Positions 46,395 to 58,232 of a DNA stretch of 64,000 bases are shown piece by piece. Numbering within the stretch: position 1 is the first letter of the stretch; each line of letters starts with the position of its first letter. The stretch comes from Macrocybe gigantea (Eukaryota; Basidiomycota; Agaricomycetes; Agaricales; Callistosporiaceae): positions 62,001-126,000 of the forward strand of contig SJRY01000065.1 in NCBI GenBank assembly GCA_011319805.1, read 5' to 3'. The notes under the pieces were generated by a model. That model saw only the letters and a program-made list of their open reading frames with translations. It ran no database searches and was not told the DNA's origin. The translations under genes and the position numbers were made by a program.

Positions 46395-48023
46395 TGTTAG
46401 AAATGCCCCTTCTGTCTGGACTTGTGCATAGGACAGGACCCAGGCTATGTGCCTAGCAATGCACACAGCCTATGGCTGTGTGCACAGCAATACGCAGCCT
46501 GTGGCTGCATCCGCAGCAATGCACAGTACAAGCTGTGCATGCAGTAATGTGCAGTAAATGGCTGTGTCCGCAGCAGTGCACAGCTTACAGCTGTGCCCAC
46601 AGCAATGCGCAGCCATAGGCTATGCACACAGCCTTCTACACATATATATAGGTAGCACAGAGCACCTTGAAGTCCCTAGTGTTCTCACTCAGGACTTCTA
46701 GGCAAGTACTTGTATATAACTCTGGGGCCCCAGTAGCCCAGTGGTTTAATTGCCACTAAAGACTGGAGAGGTGGCTGTGCAGTCACTGGAAAGGTTGTGG
46801 GTTTGATTCTCACTCATCCCCTGTACCTTGAAAGTAGGGATAGGCATGTGACCCATCATTGGTTACAGTCATGTGCTCAGTGACTCAGGTTGGTAATCAA
46901 CTCTGAGGCAGTACCATGGTCATGTGACCTTCCATAACTAGGGTGGTAACCTGGTCACGTGATAGGAATGATTGTGGGAGCCCAAAGTGGCAGGTCAGGT
47001 GACCCCTGACTGGCCGTGCCTGAAATAGTCACATAATTGATCATGTGATCAAGTAAGAAGTGAAAGCACAGGGCGCGGTAAGCGGGGGAAGAGCTTGAGA
47101 ACCACCCAACCTATGATGTGCACTCTGTAATGGGGCGTTCCAGAGCATGCACACTTCTGGAAGGTGCTGCACACCCTGTAATAGGGAGTCTCTTTGGACT
47201 GCGAGCTTAGGACAGGACACCCCCCACTGGTTAATCTCATGCCCAGTCTAACCAACTGGATTAGGCAGAGAACTAGGTCATTAGTCAGCATTGGTAGTGT
47301 GGAACAGTCCTTGGGCACACTTGGGGAGTCCCCAGGCCCAGGGGTAGCCACCACATGATTGTAAAGCACTGCTCAGGTGGGAGCCTGAGACCTTCTTGTG
47401 GGGCATGCATAACCAGGTTAAGCATGGGTATAGAACTCCCTGGCCTGGGCCTTAGGTCTAGGGTGCACACTGGGGCTGGATGCTGGCAAGGCAGAGACCT
47501 GAGATACAATTGGAGATCCGTGCCCTTCAGGCATTAGCGAACCATGTGCTCAGGAACGGGAAAAGTAAAGTAGGTGGGGCTTATCAATATCCAGTGTCCC
47601 TGTTCACTTGGCCTCTTGGTAACTCACTCCCTGGCCGAAATTCGGACCATGGTGGAACAGAGCAGTCCCCTGACTCTGGCCTGAGAGGACTTATCCTCTG
47701 CTGGTTCACCTGGATGACTAATCCAGGCTTTGAATCCAAGTTGATTCTGGGGTCTAGATATGAAATTCCACCGGTTAGTCTAGCACCTATCCTGCAAAGG
47801 AGATGGTGATAAGGGTCCTCCACTTGGAGGGCCCTAAACTTTGTGTATTTATTGTAGGTACCTCTGTATATTTACAAGCGGACTGCCACCGAGCACCGCT
47901 TTATAAATTGTTGATTTAAAAAATAAAAAAAAAACTTGTACATAACTCAATTACTAGTGTTCTCACTCAGGACTTCTAGATTCTAAGGCTCGTCCAGAGT
48001 GTTCCCTGTGCCTAGTTTTAACA
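46395..48023 (+). repeat. Copia 3' LTR, split by a tRNA-headed retroposon
   Basis: LTR sequence is 46395-46722 and 47949-48023 (or equivalently with the duplication counted once). It is the same as 42472-42874, with ~30-bp units at 46457-46634. The end TTTTAACA is at 48016-48023. LINE-A follows at 48024. Confidence 0.9.
46723..47933 (+). mobile_element. tRNA-headed retroposon S1 with LINE-derived tail (1.2 kb)
   Basis: It is flanked by ACTTGTATATAACTC (46708-46722) and ACTTGTACATAACTC (47934-47948), a 15-bp duplication with one difference. The head 46723-46825 is tRNA-like with a long variable arm: A box TAGCCCAGTGG, B box GGTTTGATTCTC. Then comes a stretch with repeated CAYGTGA motifs (46847-47045) and a ~750-bp body without open readings. 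The last ~90 bp (47840-47920) match the 3' end of the LINE (GTAGGTACC, TTTACAAGCGGACTGCCA, AAATTGTTGATTT) and end in an A-rich tail. It has the design of a SINE mobilised by the resident LINE, but is unusually long. Confidence 0.85.
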
Positions 48024-50940
48024 TGATCTGATGGTCATCAGCTTCTCCACTCTAGAAGAGCCTCTGTTCCTCGCAAACACCTACTCTGATGTAGACAGAA
48101 GTGCTATTCATTTGCTGCATGATTGTGCAGAAAGACCTGATTTTCCCAACCTGACTTATCTGAGGGGGGTTTTCAATTGTCACTATGAACTCTGGGATGG
48201 AGTCCATACATTGCAGCGCATACGAGGAGAGATGTTGTATAATGCAGCACTCGACCTTGGTCTTGATTGGGCAGAGCCATCTAATCATGGCCCAACTGGG
48301 ATGGCACCAGTCGTTCGCGATGACCTGAGATTGACTTCAGACCACCATCCATTGTCACTCTCCTTAGATATCCCATTGCTGGACCTCTCTGATCTATGCC
48401 AGACTCTTCCAAAGGACAGCATGCCTGAGTTTATCTCTGACATTGCTGGGGATATGCTTGGGATGGACTTGGTGCCAATTGAGTCACCAGATGATTTAGA
48501 GAGCATTCTTCACACTCTCTTCAAATCTGTCGATCATGCTTGGGACCTCCATTCCAAGGAGTGCAAGCTATTGAAGCAGAGCAATGGCTGGTGGAACCAG
48601 CATTGTTCCAAGACTTTGGACATTTTCAGGCAGACCCAGTCCAAAAGAGACCATCACATCTGGTGGTGAGCTATTAAAGATGCTAAATGCACCTTCTTTG
48701 ATTAGCAAATCAAGGAAGTTGCTGAAAAGTTGCAACGTCCATGGGATTTAGCTGCATGGATGAAGCAAAGGCCACTTCTGGCCTATGAAGCTATCTCCTT
48801 TCAGGGACAACCTTGTAACTCTATCGAGTCACTTTGGAATGCACTTGATAAATCCTATAATGCTGCGTCTGACTGACCAGTCAATCTGGATAAGCTCAAT
48901 GATCTTGAGCCACATCCAATTCAGAACTGGGTCCTATTTTCTGCTGCAGAACTCCGAGAGTCCTTAGAGCCTTGTAGCAATACCTCCGCTCCAGGACCTG
49001 ACCATCTGTTCTGGGGCCATGTCAAACAGCTTGTGAAATCTCCTCACTTAGCTGATTTCGTCCTGAATATTGCTAATGCATGTTTGGAACTGGGTCACTG
49101 GCCCTCTTACTTCAAGCAGAGTCTGTCGGTGATTATCCCAAAACTGGGCAAACCTGCATACAATACCCCAAAGGCCTTTCATCCGATTGTGTTTTTGAAT
49201 ACTCTTGGCAAGCTTGTCAAGAAAATGCCAGCACGACATATGCAATACAAAGCAACTAAATTTGCTATCTTTGATCTGAAGCAGTTTGGCAGCATCCAGC
49301 AGAACTCCACAGAGGATGCTGGGGTTTTCTTGATCCATATTATTTAGCAAGGCTGGCTAAAGGGTCTCAAGACAAGTGTCATCACTTTCAATGTTGCTCA
49401 ATATTTCCCTTCACTCAACCATTGTATGTTGGTGAGGATACTTCAACATGGAGGCTTTGCATGTCAAGTGTCGAAGTTCTTCGAGTCTTACCTCATCAGG
49501 TGTAAAACTGTGTACACCTGGTGCAGTGCCATCTCTCCTGAGTTTGATGCTGATATGGGTGTTGGCCAAGGTTCAGCTCTATCCCCTGTACTGTCAGCCT
49601 TGTACCTGGCACCAGTACTGAAAATATATCAGAAGGCTGGTGATATGCTGACCATCATGTCATTTGTGGATGATGGACTGATCATTGCTCAGTCCAAGTC
49701 TATTCTAGACAATGTCCCGAAGCTTCAGAGGGTGTACGCCTCAGTGTACAACCTCTTTACAGACTTTGGTCTTCTTGTCAAGCACAACAAGACTGAACTG
49801 CAGCACTTCTCATGCAATAGTAAGAATCCCCATCCTTCTATTGACCTAGGATTTGCCCTGTTCACAGGCAATACTCTCTTATGGCCCAAAGATGTCTGGA
49901 GATACCTTGGGTTTTTCTTGGACACACGCCTTTCCTTCAAGGAGCATGTCTGTTTCTATGCAATGAAAGCACTGACTACTGCCAGGGCATTTCAGATGTT
50001 GGGCAATTTTGTTCAGGGCTTATCCCCTCAACAGAAGTGCATTCTTTACCTGTTGTGCACGTGTCACATCGCAACATACAGCTGTTTGCTATGGAACTTC
50101 AACGGTATGCGCAATGTTGCACTGTTGAAGCAGTTATGCCAGATGCAATGCAAAGCTTGCATTTGGATCAATGGACAGTTTCGCACCACTCCAGAGGGTG
50201 TGGCTGAAACAATAGTCTGTGTCGAGCCAATCACTGGGTTCATCAAGCATTTAAAAGTTGGGTCCTCTGTCCGTCTTGCCAATTCCAACCTGAGGCATGC
50301 CCTTAGGTCTTTAACTACTCCACCACAGGTGGGGGGTGATCCTTCAAAGTCAAAGAATTTGGCTTCACTATCAGACAGGCAGTGCAGTGTGCTCAAGTCC
50401 CCTCTCAAGGACTTGGTGGACCTTAAACCACCAAACTTTTTATCCACAGATTATTTCACAGATGTGAACAATCCAGGCAGGCAACTTGTTGATGAATTCA
50501 GCAGTCACCTTGAGATCCATAAGCTTCTTAGCAGGGATGAAGACTCTGTCAAGGCTTACCACACATCACTCAAACAGGCACTTGCTGAGTGCCAGCTTGA
50601 GCCTAATTGTATATATACCAGTAGTGACAGCACCATGCCCATGAAAGCAGATACACTTAAGCAGTCTGTATATTTGTCCCAGGTCTACTGGGGCAATGCG
50701 CTTATTTACAAAACTTGTCAGCCTGTCAGAAAAGCAACAAGTAATGATTCAGAGCTTATTGGATTGCATATGTCTATCCAAAAAGCTATCGCACAAGACG
50801 GCACTACTTCCATCATGTGCTTTCTCGACTCAATAAATGCAATTAATCACATTATTGATTGCAACCCCCACTCTGCACAGTTGCATTCTATTGCCCTGTG
50901 CATCTCACTGCGGGCTTGGCTCTCTCAATCCGAGCTGCAC
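48024..50940 (+). pseudogene. LINE-A part 1: endonuclease, RT and RNase H start
   Basis: 48031-48669 carries endonuclease (FSTLEEPLFLANTYSDVDRS, LTSDHHPLSLSLD). The linker has stops at 48667 and 48703. RT is at 49033-50350: LSVIIPKLGKPAYNTPKAF, GVGQGSALSPVLSALYLAP and the FVDDGLII box at about 49663. The RNase H start reads YTSSDSTMPMKADTLKQS, NDSELIGLHMSI and FLDSINAIN. It stops where Gypsy-A enters after SELH, and resumes at 60008. CpG has mostly become TpG/CpA compared with 1-1116 and 1780-4149, so this is an old copy. Confidence 0.9.
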
Positions 50941-51260
50941 TGTTAGGCTAGACAAATCTTAAGGGACTCGGGCAGACTAAGTGCGAGAGTGGTTTAAGAT
51001 GATGGCAAGTGGAATATTAAGCCTAGCGCTACTGGTACATCTAGGAGCCTTTATATATGTTACAGTACTCGAGCACGGACCATGGACTGCGCAAATGCTG
51101 TGGACTGCGGATGAGTAAGACTAAGGAGGAGATGACTCAGAGTGACTAGGGAAGTGGAATGACTTGATGGCTGCGCACTGTGCAGCGTGATGGGGAGGAT
51201 AAGGGATGTGGGAAAGATAAGATAAGAAAATGAATAGTCCTTTGGGCGGCGTCTGTAACA
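50941..51260 (-). repeat. Gypsy-A 3' LTR
   Basis: TGTTAGGCTAGACAAATC to GGCGTCTGTAACA on the plus strand. It is nearly identical to the 5' LTR at 59688-60007, which points to a recent insertion. Related solo LTRs lie at 18372 and 19335. Confidence 0.95.
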
Positions 51261-51527
51261 TCACCCTCTCTTTAGATTCACGTCCTCGCGAAAAGACCCT
51301 AGTCCAGCTGTCCCCACCCATTATTGGTCTCCCAGGCAGTCACGGCACGTGGGGCCCACATATGAATAAGCTCTTTGTTATAGGAGCAGATGTGGTGGAG
51401 TGTGGTGGCAAGGAGTTTAAGTCGCCAGTTTTCTGTGCGAAGCATCTCCATTGCTTCGCGAAGCACGATACGTTCTGCTGCTGTAGGACTGGTCCCATCA
51501 GGGGTTCGTCCAGTCCAAAGGTGTGTG
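51261..51527 (-). other. Gypsy-A 3' region between chromodomain and LTR, part 1
   Basis: The minus-strand reading TAAERIVLREAMEMLRTENW, then RLKLLATTLHHICSYNKEL (51340-51480), is helical and protein-like. It continues leftward to a stop near 51300 before the purine tract. The other part of this region is 54387-54570, on the far side of the insertion. It may be a short extra ORF or C-terminal extension of pol. Confidence 0.5.
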
Positions 51528-54340
51528 GGGCTGGTTGGCATAGCGGTAAACGCGAGTCAGGTAGTCCTGTGGCTGTGGCAAGCCACAAAGCCGCGGGTTC
51601 TAGTCCTGGAGGTAGCATCTTCAGGTTTGCATTCGGAAGTGTCCGGAGCTGGTTCCACGTGACGCGGGCAGGAAGTATCACGACCCTGTGACAGTTGTTC
51701 CCACGAGGGAGGTGACTTGGTCATGTGACTAAGCAGCTGGCACGTGACGTAAGCTGGGTTATGCGTCACACATGTGACTTACCCCACTATGTGGGTCAAG
51801 TGTCACATGACCCTAACTCACGTGCAAGCACGTGATCCCCGATCTAAAAGTGTAGGGGCCGAAAGGATAAGGGATTATACCGGGAATTGGGCTGATAACC
51901 ACCCGATGGCGTTTGAGCCAACAGGGCACCCGGTACCGTGTGAGCTGCCTGAAGTAGGGGTCCACGGAGGTTAGTCATGGCGCAGTACGCTTTGGCGGAA
52001 GTAGATCCAGACCCGTTCAGCTAAGGGCTTCCCCTGTGGGAACCTGTCATGGGAGGACTATGGACCTTGCTGTGATATCGGAGGCCAGTCTGGCAGGCAC
52101 ATGGCAAGACAGAGACCTTGGACAGATGGGGATCCGCGCCCTAAGGGGCATCAGCGAACCATCTGCCAGGGGACGGGAAGGCAGGACTGGGGGTCGCGCC
52201 CCAGACACCGCTGGGCTATAGCAAGGCTGGACAGTCTCCAGTCCTTGGCTCGAGAGACCTAACTCCTCTGTCGGTGGCCCTGGGATAATACACCCAGGTT
52301 GCCGCTTAAGTTGAATCCGAAGTGCGAACTCCTGGGTTCCGTGGGACTCTGGGGACCCCAGTGTGTAGGTGAAAGTCCATGCCGACCTACTTGGCAGGCT
52401 TAAACAGTTCCCCTTGGCGTGGATGGCCTTGGGGTGCAAGTGTCGGACAAAAAGCCTTAATCCGGCAGACCGCAGCTGAGTAAGACGGTACCATCCCTGA
52501 GTCCACACCCAATTTGGGGAGGCCTCGGCCGTTGGCAAGGGGGGTCCGCAGACCAAATAGGGAGGGCGTAAGCCCGACGGATGCACACTGGACCCACATA
52601 AGGAGTCCTAGGTTAAGGGTTCCCCTGGGCGTGGATGGCCCTGGGGTGAAAGTGCTGGACATTAGCCTTAATCCGGCAGACCCACCTAGGTAGCAGCCTC
52701 CTCCGCAAGGGGGGGGCTAAACTTCGTGTGTCGAACCCATCGGCGGGTTCATTCAAAGGCTGAAGGTCGGGTCCTCTGCCCGCCTCACCAATTCCAATCT
52801 GAGGCATGCCCTCAGATCCATTAGTATGCCCACCTCAGTTGGGGGTGACCCATCTAAAGTGAGAAATCTCGCTTCTTTGTCAGACAGACAGCGTGCTGCG
52901 CTCAAGTCCCCTCTCAAGGATCTGGTGGATCTGAAACCACCACTCTTCTTAACCATGGATTATTTCGCTGATGCAAATAACCCGGGCAGGCGGCTTGTCG
53001 ACGAGTTTGGCAGTCGCTTTGAGATCCATAAGTTACTTGGCCGAGATGAGGACTCGGTCAAGGCTTATCGTGCTTCGCTGGATCAGGCACTTGCTCAGTG
53101 CTCAATCCAGCATGATTGCTCTTATGTGAGTAGTGATGGCTCCGTGCCTGCGAAAGCAGAAGTGCCACTTAAGCAGTCTGTGTCAGCTTCACGTGTGTAT
53201 CGTGAGGGCAGACTGGTCTCCGAGATTCGTCAGCCGGTTGGCAAAGCAACGAGCGATGACGCTGAGCTCATTGGATTGTGAATGGCGATCCAAAAGGCTA
53301 TCGCACAAGATGGAGTTAACTCTGTCATGTGCTTTTTGGACTCGATGAATGCAATCAATCGCATCATCAATTGTAACCCCCACTCTGTGCAGTCGCATTC
53401 TATTGCACTGTGCAGATCATTGAAAGCTTGGCTCTCAGAAACTGAGCAGCGCCGGATTGAATTCTGGCACGTCCCTTCCAAATGGAAGTGGACAATACAA
53501 GTCGAGGCCCACGAGTCTGCCCGGAGCCTCGACGTCCCCCTGGGACTTCGTCCCCTCTATACCACCGACGGCCTTCGAAAGGAGGCTGACGATGATATGC
53601 ATAGCACTTGGTTCCAGAATTCTGGGAACAAGAAATATATTGGCACTTCCACATTTCGTTTTCATGAAGCAGGAAAGCCAAATTCCTATGAACGCCCCTC
53701 TCGGAAGAGAACGGGCTTCATGAAGTTAGTGACAGAGAACGAGCTTTACACTCGCTGCTCACGTCTTGCATGCGGCCATGCTCCGATCAATGCGTATCGG
53801 GCACGGTTTAATTTTGTCGAGAGCGACTTATGCTCTTGCGGACGAGGGGCTGAGGACTCCGTCCACGTCATGACTCAATGCCGTAACTGGCACAGGCCAA
53901 CTGAACGCCAGTTTGACGCCTTTGTGCATCACTGGTTCATTAAGTATCTCACATCTAATAAAGCTGCAGGTGCTTTCATTCCGGATCCAGGCGGCGGGTG
54001 ACTGCTGTTCTGTAGTGGAAACAGTCGGACCAGCGACCCAAGCGCTGATCGAGCACTATGCGAAACGCAAACTTCGTGACAGTATCCGTTATAGATCCTC
54101 TTGGACCTTTTATGTGAAACTGACCACATCCGGCCCTTTGGGGCTGGGGGACAGTGCTCGAGCGAGTGAGTACGCGCGAGCTCGAGTCATATGGTTCGAG
54201 CACGGGCACGAGAGAGCAGGGCAGTGCAGCCCTCTATGTATTTTCCTTCAGTCTGGTTTGGATCGGACTCGTCGTATCTATAGTAGGTACCTGTGTGTAT
54301 TTACAAGCGGACTGCCATCGTGCACCGCTATATAAATTGT

Positions 54341-54370
<30 letters not shown>
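51528..54370 (+). mobile_element. Chimeric retroposon S2: tRNA-like head and body fused to LINE ORF2 3' half
   Basis: A perfect 16-bp duplication AGTCCAAAGGTGTGTG lies at 51512-51527 and 54371-54386. The insert starts with a tRNA-like head (GGGGCTGGTTGGCATAGCGG, long variable arm, B box GGGTTCTAGTCC at about 51596). A CACGTGA-rich stretch (51655-51835) follows, then a body related to S1 (AGCGAACCAT...ACGGGAA near 52155). At about 52715-52725 it passes into LINE ORF2. It ends with the LINE 3' UTR, tail and poly-A (54348-54370). No second duplication lies at the internal junction. It is CpG-rich and the youngest layer of the nest. Confidence 0.92.
52725..54001 (+). pseudogene. LINE ORF2 RNase H and C-terminal part within S2
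   Basis: The reading enters at FIQRLKVGSSARLTNSNLRH and runs through SSDGSVPAKAEVPLKQSVSA and DDAELIGL to a TGA at 53279-53281 (an Arg CGA in other copies). It then continues FLDSMNAINRIINCNPHSVQ to CSCGRGAEDSVHVMTQC and stops at 54001. Apart from one C-to-T stop it is intact. The RT palm is not included, so the unit depends on a LINE elsewhere. Confidence 0.92.
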
Positions 54371-54371
<1 letters not shown>

Positions 54372-54386
54372 GTCCAAAGGTGTGTG

Positions 54387-57300
54387 CAGATGGTCATAAC
54401 ATAGCGCAGATATGTGCCAAGTGTGATGGCGAGGGGGTCCATGTAGTCACTAGCATTGAGAATCCTTGCCAGATTCTCGAGGTTGCTTGGGCGGTTGGGG
54501 GTAGGTGTGTGGCTGTCCTCACTGCTGTCGATGCTGATGGGGGCGTTGGTGGTCATGATGTGTGATTTTTGGTCTTCTTCCCTCTTGTTATGGTCTTTTT
54601 ATTCTGGTTTGCAGTCTTCTTTAAGAAGTGGTCTAGAGCTTGCTGCACATTCCCCAGTTCCTTCTCTTTGATCTATATGTTCTCCTCATGTCTATATCCT
54701 TTCCATTTGACTAGGAATAGTGTTCCTTTTCCTTGTTTCTTTCTTTTTAGAATTTCTTCTATCTCGTACTCTTCTTCATCATTTATGATTTCAGGGGGTG
54801 GCGGTAATGGTCACTCTTGTATCTTGAAACGGGGTCCTTTGTAGAGTGTGAGTAGTGCTTCATTGAACATGGGGTGTATCAGCTGCCATAATGCTGGGAG
54901 TTCTAGGTGATATGCTGAGGCTCCTTTCTTTTCGATCACCTTGAACAGTCCATATCGGAGTGCTGATAACTTCTTTGATGGTCGATTGACTGTGATATTG
55001 ATGGCTTCGAGCCATACCCCATCTCCTTTCTTGTATTCACAGGCCGGTTTTCGTCTTGTATCATAATTGTCTTTGGCCTGTGTTTGCGCATACTGCAGCA
55101 CAGCACTTGCTTCTTTCTGCATTTGGTCCATTTTTTTGACAAAGTTCTTTGCTGCGGGATTGTTCCCTTCTGCTGTCTGTGGTTCTCCCTTCCAGGGGTG
55201 CATTCCATAGTTGAGGTAGAATGGTGTCTCCTTCGTTCCCTGGTGTGTTTTATCATTGTATTGATACTCTGCAATTGCTATCCATCCTGCCCAATTGTCC
55301 TGTAGGTTGTTCGTGAAGCTTCTGAGGAAAGCTTCCGTCTCCTGATGGGATCGCTCCGCCTGTCCATCTGTCTGTGGATGATAGGCTGTTGATAGGTTTT
55401 GCTTTGTTCCAAGCAGTTTTAGAAGCGCTGTCATGAATCGCGCTGCAAATTGGGGTCCTCGGTCACTGATGATCTTTCGTGGAATTCCATGAAGTCGCCA
55501 CACATTGTCTCGGTATAGTTGTGTGAGGCCTTCTGCTATGAGTTCAGTGTTTGTGGGAATCAGGTGGATCATCTTGGTCAGGCGGTCTGTGACTGCGGCG
55601 ATGGCATTAAAGCCATTCGAGTTGGGTAGCTGTCCTATGAGATCTACTCCGATATCTTCCCATGGCTGTTGCAGAATCTCATGCGGGTGTAGTGGCACAT
55701 GTTTCTTTTGTCAGATGATTTTGTTTCTTCGACATGTTTCGCATCCATTAACATATTTTTTGATGTCCGTTAGCATTGATGGCCACTAGTAGGTGCAGTT
55801 TATGAGTTCGTGCATACGATATTGTTCTGGATGCCCTCCGATGGGAGTGTCGTGGTATTCAAACATGATGTCTTCCTTTAGTTTGTTGTCTGGGGGGATG
55901 TAGATTTTCCCTCCTGCGTATACAATGTGGTCTTCCTCTGTGAACCAGTGCGGTTTTTCCTTCAGTCCTGTTGTTACAATCGTTTCTCTTCGTGCGCATT
56001 GTCGAATTTGTTCTATCCTTGGGGATTCGATCATCATGATTCCCCTTGTCTGTATTGTTTCGTTATTTTCTGCTCCCCCTTTTTGTAGGTGTTCATCCTC
56101 GAACATCATAAATTCGAAGTCCCATTCATTATTCTCTTCCAGATGTCGGATAAATGTGGCTTCTTTGATCATTTGTATGTCATCCTTTTCTGCTAGGTTT
56201 TCTTCATATCCTGCCATTCGTGATAAGACATCTGCTTTTCCATTCGCTTTTCCTGGTACGTGTCATAGTTCATAGTCATATTCTTGTAATTTCAGGTACC
56301 AGCCAATCTGTCTTGAATTGAGTCATTGCAGTTTTCAGAAGTATGATAGGTTCTTGTGATCTGTCAATATTTCAAACTTCTCTCGAGCTTCTAGGAGGTA
56401 TTGTCTCCATGTCTTCAGTGCTACCATTATTGCAAGCAGTTCTTTGTCATAGATTTCATAGTTCTGTTCTGCTGCAGTCATGCATCTTGAAATGAAGGCG
56501 ATTGGATGCCATAGTCCTTTCTGCTGTTGTGATAGTACCACTCCAATGGCATATCCTGAGGCGTCCGTTTCAACTCGGAATTTTCCTTCTGTTTGTGGTA
56601 GTGCTAGGATGGGTGCTGAGGTTATATGTCAAATTAGCTCCTTGAAAGCGTCTTGCTGCTTGTCTGTCCACTGGAATGTCTTGTTTCCAGTCAGCTCTAT
56701 TAAAGGTTTAGCAACTTTTGCATATCCTTTAATGAATCATCGGTAAAAGTTTGTGAATCCCAAGAACTTCTGTAGTTCTTTCTTCGTTTTTGGGGTTGGC
56801 CAGGATTGTATGGCTGTGATCTTTTCTGGTTCCATTTCTACCTTCCCTTCTCCTATGATGTATCCTAGTACTGGGACTTTTGATGATTCCCAGATGCATT
56901 TCGGTCCTTTGATGAACAGGTCGTTCTTGTTCAGTATTTCTATGACTTCTATGGTGTTCTTTTGGAGTTCCTCTCGTGTTTGTCTGATGATTATGATATC
57001 GTCCATATAGATTATGCACACTCTCCTTCATATTTGGTCTTGGAAGAGGCTCGCCATCATTCGGCTAAAAGTGCCTGGTGCATTGCACTGCCCAAAGTAC
57101 ATGACTGTCAGTTCAAAAAGTCCTCTTGCTGTTAGGAAGGCTGCCTTCCATTTGTTCCCTTTCCGGATGCACACGTTATTGTATCCCCAGATAATATCGA
57201 TCTTGCTAAAGTACTTTGCTCCTTGTAGTATGTCGAGGAGCTCGCTAATGCATGGTAGTGGGAACTTGTCCTTGACCATATATTTGTTTATCTCCCGGTA

Positions 57301-57900
57301 GTCTTGGATGAGTTGTTTGCTTCCATCCTTCTTGTTGCGAAAGAAGCAGGGTGCTGCGTAAGGCAATTTCGATGGGCATATTTTTCCTGTTCATAATCCT
57401 TCTTCGACGAAAGCATCTAGTTCCTCTAGTTCTTTCTGTGTCATCAGATAGACCTTGCTCGGTATCGTTTTGGGTGCATCCTTCGTCAAGTTTATTTTAT
57501 AGTCCCATTCTTTGTGGTCTGGTAAGTGATCAAAGTTCTTCTCCTTGAAGAGGTGTCTGAATCTGATCAGATATGGGGGTATCTGGGTTCCTGTCTTGTT
57601 GCTGGCTGTGGTTTTCACTAGTTCAGCCACCTTCTGTATCTTAATCATCTGGTGGTTTATTTTGCACGTTTTAGGGCATCTGTCAAAGACAATTTCTCCT
57701 GTCCTCTATTTGATTGTTGGGTTGTGGTAGACAAGCCAGTCATGTCCTAGTAGCATGTCAGTTTTTCCGATGTCGAGTACGATGGCTTCCATGTGCTCCT
57801 TGTGTCCTTTAATGTTGATGTGGACCTCTGCTACTCAGTCTGCTGTTTTCTGGTGGTTGGGTGATCCGTCTGCATTTATGATGGGAATCTTCTTGATTCA
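54387..57900 (-). pseudogene. Gypsy-A pol: protease end, RT, RNase H, integrase, chromodomain
   Basis: From the right: protease-like DMLLGHDWLVYHNP (about 57730-57770). RT follows with PYAAPCFFRNKKDGSKQLIQ, WGYNNVCIRKGNKWKAAFLT and the catalytic YMDD (CIIYMDDIIII at about 56995). RNase H has TDASGYAIGVVLSQQQKG and NYEIYDKELLAIM. The H2C2 finger ends MHELINCTY, then CETCRRNK. Integrase 54811-55698 is intact: GVDLIGQLPNSNGFNAIAAV, KIISDRGPQFAARFMTALL and YHPQTDGQAERSHQ with the D, D and E. A chromodomain (EEYEIEEILKRKKQGKGTLF, VKWKGYRHEE) lies near 54625-54790. Single stops at Trp/Gln/Arg codons separate the blocks. Confidence 0.92.
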
Positions 57901-58232
57901 TCATGTCTTCAGTCCTGTTTTTGCTACTATCGTGGTGTTGATGCAGATCCTATCCACTCCACTATTGACTTCCGGTGTTATCATTGTGATTCCTTTTCGC
58001 ATTCGTATCCTCGCTAGTACTGCGAGTTCTTTCCTCTTTGGTGGTTTGTCCCCTTGGATGGTTTTCCTTGGTGCTTCAGATCGCTTGGTGGGAATGGTGT
58101 ATTTCAGAGTATGGGATGATCTACATCCAGTATCGAAGCGAGTCTGTTTCAGTTATTTCTGGTCTTGCACTGATTGTTTGTGAATTCTCCTCTCATCACA
58201 TTTCTGTATTCATTGATGTTTTGTCCAATCGC

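Larger units (their letters stand above)
42472..48023 (+). mobile_element. Copia element with internal deletions and nested retroposons
   Basis: The 5' LTR is 42472-42874, and the primer site GGTTATGGGCCCC follows at 42875. Gag is at 43369-43914, an integrase piece at 44158-44815, bits of RT/RNase H at 45959-46394 and the 3' LTR at 46395-48023. Insertions are LINE-C (44829-45945) and a tRNA-headed retroposon (46723-47933). Most of protease, integrase and RT are deleted. Pentamers outside the LTRs (GGATG left, TGATC right) do not match, so the ends may come from different copies. Confidence 0.85.

Noticed and set aside
46723..46825. Functional tRNA-Ser or tRNA-Leu genes at the heads of S1, S2 and S3
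   Set aside because: Imperfect acceptor pairing, continuation into long bodies and target duplications show retroposon heads.
47049..47823. Short open readings in the S1 body (e.g. 47049-47369)
   Set aside because: They are not conserved in S2 or S3 and show no domain; the body appears non-coding.
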